From Pseudomonas abyssi (GTDB lineage: Bacteria > Pseudomonadota > Gammaproteobacteria > Pseudomonadales > Pseudomonadaceae): a stretch of 64,000 nucleotides of DNA. A model generated the notes under the pieces. That model was not told where the DNA came from and ran no database searches. It saw nothing but the letters and a program-made list of their open reading frames with translations. Numbering within the stretch: the stretch's first letter is position 1; each line of letters begins with the position of its first letter. Shown piece by piece: positions 14,817-24,401 of this stretch. The position numbers were made by a program, and so were the translations under genes. The stretch is from contig NZ_NTMR01000014.1 in assembly GCF_002307495.1 (NCBI RefSeq), positions 33,788-97,787 of the forward strand, given 5' to 3'.

Positions 14817-16211
14817 ATGCTTGGAAATCTGGGTCTCATCGCCGGCGTGACGCTGCTTATCTATCTGGCGTTGCGTGGTATCAACATTTTTATTGCTGCG
14901 CTGGTCTGCGCGCTGGTGGTCGCCCTGACCAATGGCATGCTGATTTCGCAAACCTTTCTCGAGTTCTTTCCGTTCGGTCCGCTGGGTGCTTTCACCTTTG
15001 CCGGCAAGTTCTTCCTGCTGTTCCTGTGTGGTGCCATTTTCGGCAAGGTGATGGCTACCAGTCAGGCAGCCAAGAGTATCGCGCTATCCATTACGCGGGC
15101 TCTGGGCGTGCGTCACACGCTGCTGGTTGGCATGGTGGTTTGCGCCTTGCTGACCTACGGCGGGGTGGTGGTGTTTGTCGTGGTGTTCACCATGTATCCG
15201 TTGGGTATCACGTTGATGCGTGAGGCCAATCTGCCCAAGCGTCTGTGGGCGGCTGCCACCTCCGTTGGCGCGGGTACCTTCACCATGACCGCGCTGCCGG
15301 GCACGCCGTCGATCCACAACGTGATCTCCGCCAGCTCGCTGGGGACTGACCTGTTTGCCGGCGGCTGGATTGGTATTTTTGCTGCGTTGCTGATGGCCGG
15401 TCTGGGCATGTGGTACGTGGAGAGCCAGTGGAAGCGCGCCCAGGCGCGTGGCGAAGGGTTTGTCGAGAATGCCCAGGATCGTCGCATGGAGCAGCTCATT
15501 GGCGATCCGAACGACGCCCCGGTGTGGTGGATGGCATTGATTCCGATGGTGGTGGTGCTGGGCTCGATCATGTTGCCGCGCGCCTTCCTGGGCATGGCAG
15601 ATTGGTCCGAGAGCGACGGTATTGTGGCCCGCGTGCTGTTGTTCAGTGCGTCGCAGCCGATCATCTGGCCCAGCATTTCGCTGATTCTCGGCTCACTGAC
15701 CTGCGTGTTGCTGTTCCCTGCGCTGCGTCGCACAGCTGCTCAGGCCTTTGGACAGGGCGCCGATGACTCGATCATGCCGCTGCTGAACACGGCTGCCGTG
15801 ATCGGCTTTGGTGGCGTGGTCACCCAGACCGCCGGTTTTGCCCAGTTTGCCGACTGGATCCTCAACGTTGATCTGCCGCCGCTGCTGTCGGTGTTTGCGT
15901 CGGTCAGTGTGGTCTCGGCGATTGTCGGGTCGTCCTCCGGTGGCCTGCAAATCTTCATGCAGTCGCTGGGTCCGCATTACATCGAGATGGGTGTGGATCC
16001 GGAGATCCTGCACCGTATTGCAGCGATCGCTGCCGGCGGTCTGGATTCGCTGCCGCACTGCGGCGCGGTGATTGCGACCTTTATGATCATGGGTATTACC
16101 CACAAGGAAGCCTACCGGGACATCTTTGTTGTCACGGTCGCGGTGCCCGTCATCGCCTGTCTGGCATCCATCGCCCTGCTGATGTCGCTAGGTATGGGCA
16201 TGGTCTCCTGA
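14817..16211 (+). CDS. GntP-family organic-acid permease
   Basis: 464 aa, about twelve membrane helices across the whole length, with a cytoplasmic loop around residues 205-240 (QWKRAQARGEGFVENAQDRR). The pattern GAGTFTMTALPGTPSIHN and the C-terminal GGLDSLPHCGAVIA fit the GntP/DsdX/citrate-type symporters that take up gluconate-like sugar acids, 3-hydroxybutyrate or other short carboxylates. No catabolic gene is adjacent, so the substrate is open. It is a single-gene unit with its own promoter and a downstream hairpin. Confidence 0.82.
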   Translation: MLGNLGLIAGVTLLIYLALRGINIFIAALVCALVVALTNGMLISQTFLEFFPFGPLGAFTFAGKFFLLFLCGAIFGKVMATSQAAKSIALSITRALGVRHTLLVGMVVCALLTYGGVVVFVVVFTMYPLGITLMREANLPKRLWAAATSVGAGTFTMTALPGTPSIHNVISASSLGTDLFAGGWIGIFAALLMAGLGMWYVESQWKRAQARGEGFVENAQDRRMEQLIGDPNDAPVWWMALIPMVVVLGSIMLPRAFLGMADWSESDGIVARVLLFSASQPIIWPSISLILGSLTCVLLFPALRRTAAQAFGQGADDSIMPLLNTAAVIGFGGVVTQTAGFAQFADWILNVDLPPLLSVFASVSVVSAIVGSSSGGLQIFMQSLGPHYIEMGVDPEILHRIAAIAAGGLDSLPHCGAVIATFMIMGITHKEAYRDIFVVTVAVPVIACLASIALLMSLGMGMVS

Positions 16212-16218
16212 GGCCGGC

Positions 16219-16253
16219 GGAGCAGGTGGCGCCTGATGGGCGCCGCGTGCTCC
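16219..16253 (+). terminator. Hairpin after the GntP-type permease
   Basis: Two stacked perfect 6-bp stems, GGAGCA/TGCTCC and GGCGCC/GGCGCC, are separated by a 3x3 internal loop. There is no T-run, so termination would be non-canonical. Confidence 0.4.
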
Positions 16254-16351
16254 AGTGCACAAAATTTCATCAGATGGGGAACATTCCTGCCGATCAGGGT
16301 CTATAGTGGATGACTCCTCGCTCGGAGTTATATCTGCCTGGGGGACTGACA

Positions 16352-16627
16352 ATGAATATGAACGCCACCGTCCAGCATGATCAGGAAGGCAAGCAGTTCT
16401 ATATCGCATTGGAAGGTGCACGGGCTTATCTCGCCTACATGGATCTGGGCAAGAAGACACTGGATATCTACCGCACCTTCGTACCCAATGCCTTGCGTGG
16501 CAAGGGATTGGCGGCCAAGCTGACGGCGCATGCACTGACGTTCGCCCGTGAGCACGGTTACACCGTCATCCCGTCGTGTTCATACGTTGAGCGTTACATG
16601 GATCGTCACGCGGCGAACATTGAGTAG
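16352..16627 (+). CDS. Small GNAT-fold N-acetyltransferase (YjdJ-like)
   Basis: 91 aa, started at 16352 behind GGGGGA; an earlier in-frame ATG lacks a ribosome-binding site. The acetyl-CoA loop is seen as VPNALRGKGLAAKLTAHAL (about residues 47-65), the Q/RxxGxG/A motif of the GNAT fold. The C-terminal GYTVIPSCSYVERYMDRH is typical of the short COG2388 group. The acceptor substrate of these mini-acetyltransferases is unknown. Confidence 0.85.
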   Translation: MNMNATVQHDQEGKQFYIALEGARAYLAYMDLGKKTLDIYRTFVPNALRGKGLAAKLTAHALTFAREHGYTVIPSCSYVERYMDRHAANIE

Positions 16628-16642
16628 CCAGCCAAACGCAAC

Positions 16643-16671
16643 AAAAAACCCGCCAGATTGGCGGGTTTTTT
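16643..16671. terminator. Bidirectional intrinsic terminator
   Basis: An AACCCGCC/GGCGGGTT stem with a 4-base loop is preceded by A6 and followed by T6. It serves the GNAT gene on plus and the DAHP synthase gene on minus. Confidence 0.9.
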
Positions 16672-16683
16672 GTGGGCTGCAAA

Positions 16684-17766
16684 TCAGCGTTGCAGACGGG
16701 GGCGGCGAGGCAGTACGTCTTTCAGTTTGTCGCGCATGCTGCGCACGCTGTGCTCGGTGGTAGCCCAGTCGATACAGGCGTCAGTCACCGAAACGCCGTA
16801 TTGCAGCTGCGACAGGTCTTTCGGAATGGACTGGTTACCCCAGCCGATGTGGCTCTCGACCATCAGGCCGATGATTGAGTCGTTGCCTTCGAGGATCTGG
16901 TTGGCGACGTTGTCCATGACCAGCGGTTGCAGGCCCGGGTCCTTGTTGGAGTTGGCGTGGCTGCAGTCGACCATGATGTTGCTGGCGATGCCGGCCTTTT
17001 CCAGGTCCTTTTCGCACAGGGCGACGCTGACCGAGTCGTAGTTGGGCTTGCCGTTGCCGCCGCGCAGCACGACGTGGCCGTAGGGGTTGCCTTTGGTGGT
17101 GACGATAGAGACCTGACCCTGCTGGTTGATGCCCAGGAAACGGTGCGGGCTGGAGACCGACTGCAGGGCATTGATGGCAACCGAGAGGCTGCCATCGGTG
17201 CCGTTCTTGAAGCCGACGGCCGAGGACAGGCCCGAGGACATTTCGCGGTGGGTCTGGGACTCAGTGGTGCGAGCACCGATGGCCGACCAGGAAATCAGGT
17301 CCTGCAGGTACTGGGGCGAAATCGGATCGAGCGCTTCAGTGGCGGTGGGCAAGCCCATTTCCGACAGGTCACAGAGCAGCTGGCGGCCGATGTGCAGGCC
17401 ATCTTCAATCTTGAACGAGTCATCCAGGTAAGGGTCGTTGATCAGGCCTTTCCAGCCGACAGTCGTACGCGGCTTCTCGAAATAGACGCGCATCACCAGA
17501 TAGAGGGTGTCGCTGACTTCTTCGGCCAGTTTCTTAAGGCGCGCGGCGTAGTCTTTGGCGGCCTCGATATCGTGGATCGAGCAGGGGCCGATGACGATGA
17601 ACAGGCGGTGGTCCTTGCCATCGAGAATGTCACGAATAACCTGGCGGCTTTCGACAACGGTCGCCTGGGCAGCTGCGCTGAGCGGAATCTTCGCTTTGAG
17701 CTGCTCGGGGGTAATCAGAATCTCGTTGGAGGTAATGTTCAGGTCATCAATAGGTAAATCGGCCAT
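16684..17766 (-). CDS. 3-deoxy-7-phosphoheptulonate (DAHP) synthase, class I
   Basis: 360 aa, the usual length of AroF/G/H enzymes. It catalyses PEP + erythrose 4-phosphate to DAHP, the first shikimate-pathway step. GPCSIHD (60-66) supplies the metal-ligand Cys62; GARTTESQTHRE and VDCSHANSNKD are further active-site segments. The N-terminal 50 residues correspond to the regulatory extension that makes these enzymes feedback sensitive. Which aromatic amino acid inhibits it cannot be told here. It is divergent from the PanE-like gene across a 238-base gap. Confidence 0.93.
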   Translation of the reverse strand: MADLPIDDLNITSNEILITPEQLKAKIPLSAAAQATVVESRQVIRDILDGKDHRLFIVIGPCSIHDIEAAKDYAARLKKLAEEVSDTLYLVMRVYFEKPRTTVGWKGLINDPYLDDSFKIEDGLHIGRQLLCDLSEMGLPTATEALDPISPQYLQDLISWSAIGARTTESQTHREMSSGLSSAVGFKNGTDGSLSVAINALQSVSSPHRFLGINQQGQVSIVTTKGNPYGHVVLRGGNGKPNYDSVSVALCEKDLEKAGIASNIMVDCSHANSNKDPGLQPLVMDNVANQILEGNDSIIGLMVESHIGWGNQSIPKDLSQLQYGVSVTDACIDWATTEHSVRSMRDKLKDVLPRRPRLQR

Positions 17767-17805
17767 CAGTCTTCCCGGAAGTGGTACCGGCCGCGCGGTG
17801 CGGCG

Positions 17806-17834
17806 CTATTTTGAGTGCGTCACAGCTTAATCAA
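17806..17834 (-). promoter_or_regulatory. Candidate promoter of the DAHP synthase gene
   Basis: On the minus strand, TTGATT (17829-17834), a 17-base spacer, then AAATAG (17806-17811), about 40 bases before the ATG at 17766. The -35 box is fair and the -10 weak. The rest of the 17767-18004 gap has no gene. Confidence 0.35.
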
Positions 17835-18004
17835 GGTTGGCCGCTTAGGCTACCCCGCAGGCCGCTATCGCTCTGAAAAACAAAATTAATTGGCGCGCGG
17901 AAGGACGCCACCGTGCCATTTTGTCGTGTTGTTGACTGTCTTACCGGGCGCCTGCCCCTTACCATTGCCGAATACCAATAACAGATCATCCAAATGAGGG
18001 TTGT

Positions 18005-18961
18005 ATGGACCAGAACAAACTGCAAATCGGCATCATCGGCACGGGCGCAATCGGTGGCTTCTACGGCGCCATGCTGGCCAACGGCGGAAATGATGTGCAC
18101 TTTTTGCTGCGCAGTGAATATGACGCTGTGGTGGAGAAGGGCATTACCATCAACAGCCTGGTCAATGAACAACTGCATCTGCACCCGGTGCAGGCGTACC
18201 AGGATGCTGCAGACATGCCGCCCTGCGACTGGCTGTTCATCGGCGCCAAGTCGACCGCAGGCAACCTGGGCGACATCATCACCCGCGCTGGCAAGCCCGA
18301 TGCCAAGGTGGTGCTGCTGCAAAACGGCCTGAGCAACGAAGACCAGCTGCGACCCCACCTGCCCGACTCTATGCATCTGATTGGCGGTTTGTGCTATGTC
18401 TGCCTGTTCCGCGAAGGGCCGGGCCTGGTCAAGCACCAAGCCAATGGTATGGTCGATCTCGGTTACCACTCTGGCCCCGCTACCAGTGTCGAAGCGCAGC
18501 AGGCGCTGCTTAAAGAAGGTGCAGAGCTGCTTGCTTCTGGCAAGATTCCCACACGCCTGCTGCCCGGGGTAGACGAAGCACGTTGGCAGAAGCTGGTCTG
18601 GAATGCGCCTTTCAACGGTATTTCCGTGGTGCTGAACTCCGGTACCCAGGCGTTGCTGAAAGACCCGGCAAGTAACAAGCTGATCAAGGAAATGATGGAA
18701 GAGGTGATCAGCACGGCTCGGGCCAAAGGTGTCAGCATGCCTGACGGTCTGGCGGACAAGCTGTTGATGGGGACTGGCGCCATGCCCGACTACCAGCCAA
18801 GCATGTACCACGACTGGCTGCACAAACGCCCCATGGAGCTGGATAGCCTGTACGGTGAGCTGCTGCGTCAGGGCCGTGAGGCAGGTTGCAGCCTGCCGAA
18901 AATCGAGGCAATGTTGGATCAGCTGACGTTCATTCAGAACCGATACCTGTCCAATCAATAG
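18005..18961 (+). CDS. PanE-like 2-dehydropantoate 2-reductase family protein
   Basis: 318 aa. The N-terminal Rossmann fold has GIIGTGAIGGFYGAMLA (residues 9-25), the NADPH-binding GxGxxG of ketopantoate reductases. The C-terminal helical domain contains KLVWNAPFNGISVV and a conserved-type catalytic Lys in that block. The ribosome-binding site GAGGG is 5 bases from the ATG. PanE family members reduce ketopantoate in coenzyme A synthesis, but pseudomonads carry several paralogues, so the substrate is uncertain. The next gene follows after 9 bases and is probably co-transcribed. Confidence 0.83.
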   Translation: MDQNKLQIGIIGTGAIGGFYGAMLANGGNDVHFLLRSEYDAVVEKGITINSLVNEQLHLHPVQAYQDAADMPPCDWLFIGAKSTAGNLGDIITRAGKPDAKVVLLQNGLSNEDQLRPHLPDSMHLIGGLCYVCLFREGPGLVKHQANGMVDLGYHSGPATSVEAQQALLKEGAELLASGKIPTRLLPGVDEARWQKLVWNAPFNGISVVLNSGTQALLKDPASNKLIKEMMEEVISTARAKGVSMPDGLADKLLMGTGAMPDYQPSMYHDWLHKRPMELDSLYGELLRQGREAGCSLPKIEAMLDQLTFIQNRYLSNQ

Positions 18962-18970
18962 GAAGGCCGC

Positions 18971-19888
18971 ATGCCCAGCCAGCTCGGCGACAAACTGGTT
19001 ATCGCCATTTCTTCCAGAGCGCTGTTTGATCTGGACGATAGCCACGCGGTCTTCGAGCGCGAGGGGCTGGAAGCCTATCGCTTGTATCAGATAGCGCACG
19101 AAGACGAGCCGCTGGAGCCGGGCGAGGCCTTCCCGTTGGTGCAGAAGCTGCTGCGCATCAATAGTCTGCTCGAGGGTGATAGCCGGGTCGAGGTGGTTTT
19201 GATTTCTCGCAACAGCGCCGATACCGGCTTGCGCGTGTTCAACTCCATCCAGCACTACGGCCTGGGTATCACCCGGGCCGCTTTTGCCGGCGGTCGCAGC
19301 CCCTTTACCTATATCCCGGCCTTTGGCTGCCAGCTCTTTCTATCGACCCACGCCGAGGACGTTCGCGCCACCTTGGATGCCGGTTTTGCTGCGGCAACCA
19401 TCCTGCCGGCCAAGCGCCGCCCAGAACAGCGTGATGAGCTGCGTATCGCCTTTGATGGCGACGCGGTGCTGTTTTCCGACGAGTCCGAACAGGTGTTCCA
19501 GCGCGACGGACTGGCAGCCTTCCAGGCCAGCGAGCAGGCGTCAGCCCATCAGCCCCTTAGGGGTGGCCCGTTCAAGGCGTTCCTGGCTGCACTCAATCGC
19601 ATTCAGACCGAGTTTGCCAATGAGCAATGTCCGATCCGCACTGCGTTGGTGACGGCGCGCAGTGCCCCGGCCCATGAGCGGGTAATTCGTACCCTGCGTG
19701 AGTGGAATATTCGGCTGGACGAGTCCCTGTTTCTGGGCGGCCTGGACAAGTCCGAGTTTCTGCAGGCCTTCGGCGCTGATCTGTTCTTCGATGACCAGGA
19801 GGGGCACTGTCAGCGCGCCGTGGGTGTGGTGCCGACTGGGCATGTCCCGCACGGTATCAGCAACCTCAAATCGTCCTCGCCGGTCTGA
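18971..19888 (+). CDS. Cytosolic 5'-nucleotidase (NT5C1-like)
   Basis: 305 aa. It shows a HAD-like layout with RALFDLDDSH near the N-terminus (residues 18-27), VVLISRNSAD, a second DGDAVLFSDESE segment (about 159-170), and DLFFDDQEGH (about 275-284). This double set of Asp motifs is the pattern of the PF06189 5'-nucleotidase family related to animal cytosolic nucleotidase 1. It should release nucleosides from nucleoside monophosphates. It sits between the PanE-like gene and cysB, a setting I recall from other pseudomonads. Confidence 0.85.
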   Translation: MPSQLGDKLVIAISSRALFDLDDSHAVFEREGLEAYRLYQIAHEDEPLEPGEAFPLVQKLLRINSLLEGDSRVEVVLISRNSADTGLRVFNSIQHYGLGITRAAFAGGRSPFTYIPAFGCQLFLSTHAEDVRATLDAGFAAATILPAKRRPEQRDELRIAFDGDAVLFSDESEQVFQRDGLAAFQASEQASAHQPLRGGPFKAFLAALNRIQTEFANEQCPIRTALVTARSAPAHERVIRTLREWNIRLDESLFLGGLDKSEFLQAFGADLFFDDQEGHCQRAVGVVPTGHVPHGISNLKSSSPV

Positions 19889-19950
19889 TAATGGCGCAGG
19901 TGTGAGACACACTGCACTATTTCATTCCGTTGCCGGAATTTATGGACTAA

Positions 19951-21021
<1,071 letters not shown>

Positions 21022-21025
21022 AACG

Positions 21026-21052
21026 AAACGCCGGCTGTTGCCGGCGTTTTCG
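21026..21052. terminator. Terminator between cysB and cysH
   Basis: AAACGCCGGC and GCCGGCGTTT form a perfect 10-bp stem with a TGTT loop and a short T-tract. It is symmetric enough to serve both convergent genes. Confidence 0.8.
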
Positions 21053-21068
21053 TGTTTGCAGCCTGGTG

Positions 21069-21794
21069 TCAGCTGCGTGCAATCAGATTGCCGGCGTGCA
21101 GACCGCATTCCTTCTTGGTGGACTCTTCCCACCACCAGCGGCCTTCGCGCTCGTGCTGGTTCGGCAGCACGGGGCGCGTGCAAGGCTCGCAGCCAATACT
21201 GATAAAACCTTTCTCGTGCAGCGGGTTGTAGGGAATCTCCAGCATGCGGATGTAATTCCAGATGTCCTCACTGCTGTAGTTGGCCAACGGATTGAACTTG
21301 ACCAGTTGGTGTTCCGGCGTCGAGAACGCGGTGTCCAGCTGAATCACCGGTACGTCGGCGCGGGTGGGGCTTTGATCCTTGCGTTGGCCGGTAATCCAGG
21401 CGTCGACTGTGCCCAGTTTGCGGCGCAGCGGTGCAATCTTGCGCACGCCGCAGCAGCCGCCGTGGCCATTTTCGTAAAAGTCGAACAGGCCGTTTTCACG
21501 AACGTACGCTTCCAGCTGCTGATGATCAGGGGAGAGCACTTCAAGCTGAATGCCGTAGTGCTTGCGTACCTGCGCCAGGAAGCGGTAGGTCTCGGCGTGC
21601 AGGCGGCCGGTGTCGAGGGTGAACACCTTGATTTCGGGGTTGATCTTCCAGGCCATATCCAGCGCAACGATATCGTCGGCGCCACTGAACGATAGCCAGA
21701 GATTGTCGAACTGGCTGATTGCCAGTTCGAGGATCTGCTGGGGCGACTTGCTGGCGTACTCGCTGGCCAGTTGGTCGATGTCGACATTACTCAT
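21069..21794 (-). CDS. cysH: CysH, adenylyl-sulfate (APS) reductase type
   Basis: 241 aa. The PP-loop nucleotide fold has SFSGADD (residues 35-41). Cys114-Cys115 and Cys202/Cys205 (GGCCGVRK and GCEPCTR) form the four-cysteine set that ligates a [4Fe-4S] cluster. The C-terminal ECGLH holds catalytic Cys230. The cluster set is the hallmark of APS reductases as opposed to E. coli-type PAPS reductases. It makes sulfite for cysteine synthesis using thioredoxin. It is probably under CysB control. Confidence 0.95.
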   Translation of the reverse strand: MSNVDIDQLASEYASKSPQQILELAISQFDNLWLSFSGADDIVALDMAWKINPEIKVFTLDTGRLHAETYRFLAQVRKHYGIQLEVLSPDHQQLEAYVRENGLFDFYENGHGGCCGVRKIAPLRRKLGTVDAWITGQRKDQSPTRADVPVIQLDTAFSTPEHQLVKFNPLANYSSEDIWNYIRMLEIPYNPLHEKGFISIGCEPCTRPVLPNQHEREGRWWWEESTKKECGLHAGNLIARS

Positions 21795-21884
21795 TGCATC
21801 AGGCTCTCAATCCGGCGGTGGATCGGTGTGCCACCGTTTCTGGTTTCAGGCGGGCAGTCTAGCAAAGGGCGTCTTAGTCCATCC

Positions 21885-21918
21885 TCTTTTATTTAGTTAT
21901 ATTTTTATGCCTTTTTTC
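21885..21918 (-). promoter_or_regulatory. A/T-rich tract upstream of cysH, possible CysB site
   Basis: A run of about 34 bases that is nearly all A/T stands out from the GC-rich surroundings, 90-125 bases upstream of the cysH start. CysB binds A/T-rich, weakly conserved sites, so this is a candidate. It may equally help thrH, which starts at 22018. Confidence 0.35.
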
Positions 21919-22017
21919 GAGGTTGCTCGGCGCTTCTAGCGTCCTTCTCGTTGCGCCTGACAGCGCTTGCCGGTAGATTGTGCGCCAGCCTCAACTATTG
22001 AAACTCAGGAGTATCGC

Positions 22018-22635
22018 GTGGAAATTGCTTGCCTTGACCTGGAGGGCGTACTGGTCCCGGAAATCTGGATTGCCTTTGCCGAAAAGACCGGCATTGAGGA
22101 ACTGAAGGCGACCACCCGTGATATTCCGGATTACGACGTACTGATGAAGCAGCGTCTTTCCATTCTGGACAAGCACGGCCTCAAGCTGTCGGACATTCAG
22201 GAAGTTATCGCGACTCTCAAACCGCTGGATGGCGCCGTAGAATTTGTCGACTGGCTGCGTGAGCGCTTCCAGGTCGTGATTCTGTCTGACACCTTCTATG
22301 AGTTCTCTCAGCCGCTGATGCGCCAGCTGGGCTTTCCGACGTTGTTGTGCCACCGTCTGATCACCGATGAGAACGACCGCGTGGTCGACTATCAGCTGCG
22401 TCAAAAAGACCCCAAGCGTCAGTCAGTCATCGCCCTGAAGAGCATTTACTACCGCATCATCGCCGCCGGTGATTCCTACAACGACACCACCATGTTGTCG
22501 GAGGCGCATGCCGGTATCCTGTTCCACGCGCCTGACAACGTGATTAGCGAATTCCCGCAGTTCCCGGCAGTACATACCTATGAAGACCTGAAAAAGGCCT
22601 TTATTGCTGCCTCCAACCGCGAGCTGTCGCTGTAA
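22018..22635 (+). CDS. thrH: ThrH, phosphoserine phosphatase / homoserine phosphotransferase
   Basis: 205 aa from a GTG start behind CAGGAG. HAD-family motifs are DLEGVL (residues 7-12), LSDTF (motif II) and AGDSYNDTTML (motif IV). The sequence is close to the ThrH protein of P. aeruginosa as I recall it. ThrH dephosphorylates phosphoserine and can transfer the phosphate to homoserine, linking serine and threonine synthesis. Earlier in-frame ATGs lack a ribosome-binding site and encode unrelated sequence. Confidence 0.94.
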   Translation: MEIACLDLEGVLVPEIWIAFAEKTGIEELKATTRDIPDYDVLMKQRLSILDKHGLKLSDIQEVIATLKPLDGAVEFVDWLRERFQVVILSDTFYEFSQPLMRQLGFPTLLCHRLITDENDRVVDYQLRQKDPKRQSVIALKSIYYRIIAAGDSYNDTTMLSEAHAGILFHAPDNVISEFPQFPAVHTYEDLKKAFIAASNRELSL

Positions 22636-22680
22636 GACAACGCTGATCTGCTTGCTCGGCAGTGATCTGCGCCGAGCCAG

Positions 22681-22718
22681 AGCCTGTCGACGCCATCTAG
22701 CGTCAACAGGCTTTTTTC
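22681..22718 (+). terminator. Terminator of thrH
   Basis: A 13-bp stem (AGCCTGTCGACGC with its complement, one mismatch) is followed by T6. It touches the last codons of the convergent kinase gene at 22717. Confidence 0.85.
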
Positions 22719-23667
22719 ATTGGCTGGTTCGCCCCAGTGGCAAGCTCACTGCGGCCCATTGCGGCCAAGGCCACCAGCGCCGTATCGGCTGGCCGAATAC
22801 CTGCCTCAACTCGCTTACGCTGCTGGTTCTCTGTGCCGGCTCGAACGCGAGTGCCCGGCGCAGCGCTGGCCAGCAGTGGGCGGGCAGGTGCGCCGGCTTT
22901 TGCAAGCTGCGGTACTGATCCATGCGCATTGCCTGCCGCGCTGTCAGGCGGCTGAACGGATGATGGCCGCTGGCCAGTTCATAGAGTACGCACGCCAGTG
23001 CATACAGGTCGGTAGCCGGGCTTAGGTCGCCGCCATCGAGCAGCTCCAGAGCAGCGTATCGCGGGGTCCAGGCCGCCAGGCGGCGACGCGAGAGCCGGGG
23101 CAGACGGCTCAACAGGCCCTCGTTGCCCTGGCCGAGGCCAAAGTCAAACAGCCGTACATCACTCTCACACAGCATCACGTTGGTGGGTTTTATATCGCCG
23201 TGCAGCACGCCGCGCTGGTGAGCGTGTTGCAGCGCGTCAAGCAGTGCCAGTGCCAGGGGCTGCAAGTCACTCCAGGGCAGTCCCTCAGGGTGTGAGCTCA
23301 TGATCTGGTCCAGCGTCGGCCCGGCGAGCAGCTCCAGGGTCAGAAACGCGCGCTTGCTCTGCGCGTCTACGTGGAAGCTGTGGGGGCGCACGATATGGCG
23401 GTGGTGCAGGCGGCTGGTCAGAGCAAACTCGCTGTAGAGCAGGGCATTGGCGTCGGGATGGCGAGAGAACGTATCGTTCAGTGTCTTCAGCGCAACCCAG
23501 GGTTCCGGGTCGCCAAATTGTTCTCGTACCAGGTCACGGGCCCGATAGACCGCACCCATGCCGCCGACGCCAAGCAGGCGTTCGATACGATAACGTTTGC
23601 CCATCAGCGCCGGTAGATCACTGGGGGTCTGCAGGGGGGCGCCTGCTGGCGCGGTTGTCTGTTTCAC
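22717..23667 (-). CDS. T6SS-associated Ser/Thr protein kinase (Stk1/PpkA-like)
   Basis: 316 aa. A Hanks-type kinase with glycine loop GVGGMGAV (33-40), Lys61, catalytic loop HGDIKPTN (156-163) and DFG (175-177), so it should be active. HGD replaces the common HRD, as seen in many bacterial kinases. The C-terminus is short, without the large periplasmic domain of PpkA, which matches the Stk1 type of HSI-II loci. It overlaps the phosphatase gene as ATGA and ends the T6SS operon. Its likely target is the FHA protein. Confidence 0.88.
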   Translation of the reverse strand: MKQTTAPAGAPLQTPSDLPALMGKRYRIERLLGVGGMGAVYRARDLVREQFGDPEPWVALKTLNDTFSRHPDANALLYSEFALTSRLHHRHIVRPHSFHVDAQSKRAFLTLELLAGPTLDQIMSSHPEGLPWSDLQPLALALLDALQHAHQRGVLHGDIKPTNVMLCESDVRLFDFGLGQGNEGLLSRLPRLSRRRLAAWTPRYAALELLDGGDLSPATDLYALACVLYELASGHHPFSRLTARQAMRMDQYRSLQKPAHLPAHCWPALRRALAFEPAQRTSSVSELRQVFGQPIRRWWPWPQWAAVSLPLGRTSQ

Positions 23668-24401
23668 GGCGGGCTCGTCGCGGGTGTGGGGCGGATGACA
23701 ATAGCAGTGAGGTTGTCCTTGGCGGGGCCTTGCAGGGCCAGATTGAACAGCAGCTCAATGCTGGCCTGTGCTGTCGGCAGTCGCAGTGATTGGGCCAGTT
23801 GTCTAAGGCTCAGGCTGCGATACAGGCCGTCGCTGCAGAGCAGCAGGCGGTCGTGATCCTGTAGCGTGAATTCGCTGGCATCCAGACGCAGCACCTCGTG
23901 CGCACCGACGGCGCGGGTGAGAGCCTGTGCGTTGGGATGCCGCGCCGCCTGGCTGGCGCTGATGTTGCTGCTGATCAATTGCTGAGCAAGGGTATGATCG
24001 CGCGACAGCAGATATAGCTTCTGTTGACGCCACAGATAGCAGCGGCTGTCGCCTGCCCACAGGCACAGCGCCCGCCGGCCCTGGGCGAGAACGGCGACCA
24101 CGGTGCTACCGCTCAAGGGAGCAGGGCGGCCGGCGCAGAGGGTCACCTCTTGGGTCAGGCGGTGATTTACCTGGTGCAGGGCCTGACGAACCCGGCGCTG
24201 GTTCTGGTCAAGATTGGCCCCCAGCGGCAGGTCCGCCAGTTGCTCCACAATCAGTCGACTGGCCAGTGCGCCGTTCTGATGGCCTCCCATGCCATCGGCA
24301 ACGGCCCAGAGGCTGCCCGGGCGTCGGTCAAGCAGCGCATCTTCATTGCGCTTGCGAACCTTGCCAATGTGGGTCTGACTCGCGCTGTCCCAGTGGATCA
24401 T
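23664..24401 (-). CDS. T6SS-associated PP2C-type protein phosphatase (Stp1/PppA-like)
   Basis: 245 aa. PPM/PP2C metal-binding motifs are present: RNEDALL (18-24), VADGMGGHQNG (35-45), WAGDSRCYLW and a C-terminal KDNLTAIV. It reverses Ser/Thr phosphorylation by the adjacent kinase. It overlaps the tssM stop and the kinase start, each as ATGA, giving strict coupling. The tssM-stp-stk order matches HSI-II-type T6SS clusters of Pseudomonas. Confidence 0.9.
   Translation of the reverse strand: MIHWDSASQTHIGKVRKRNEDALLDRRPGSLWAVADGMGGHQNGALASRLIVEQLADLPLGANLDQNQRRVRQALHQVNHRLTQEVTLCAGRPAPLSGSTVVAVLAQGRRALCLWAGDSRCYLWRQQKLYLLSRDHTLAQQLISSNISASQAARHPNAQALTRAVGAHEVLRLDASEFTLQDHDRLLLCSDGLYRSLSLRQLAQSLRLPTAQASIELLFNLALQGPAKDNLTAIVIRPTPATSPP

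Noticed and set aside
17831..19255. 474-codon open frame antisense to the PanE-like gene
   Set aside because: It crosses two well-supported plus-strand genes and has no ribosome-binding site.
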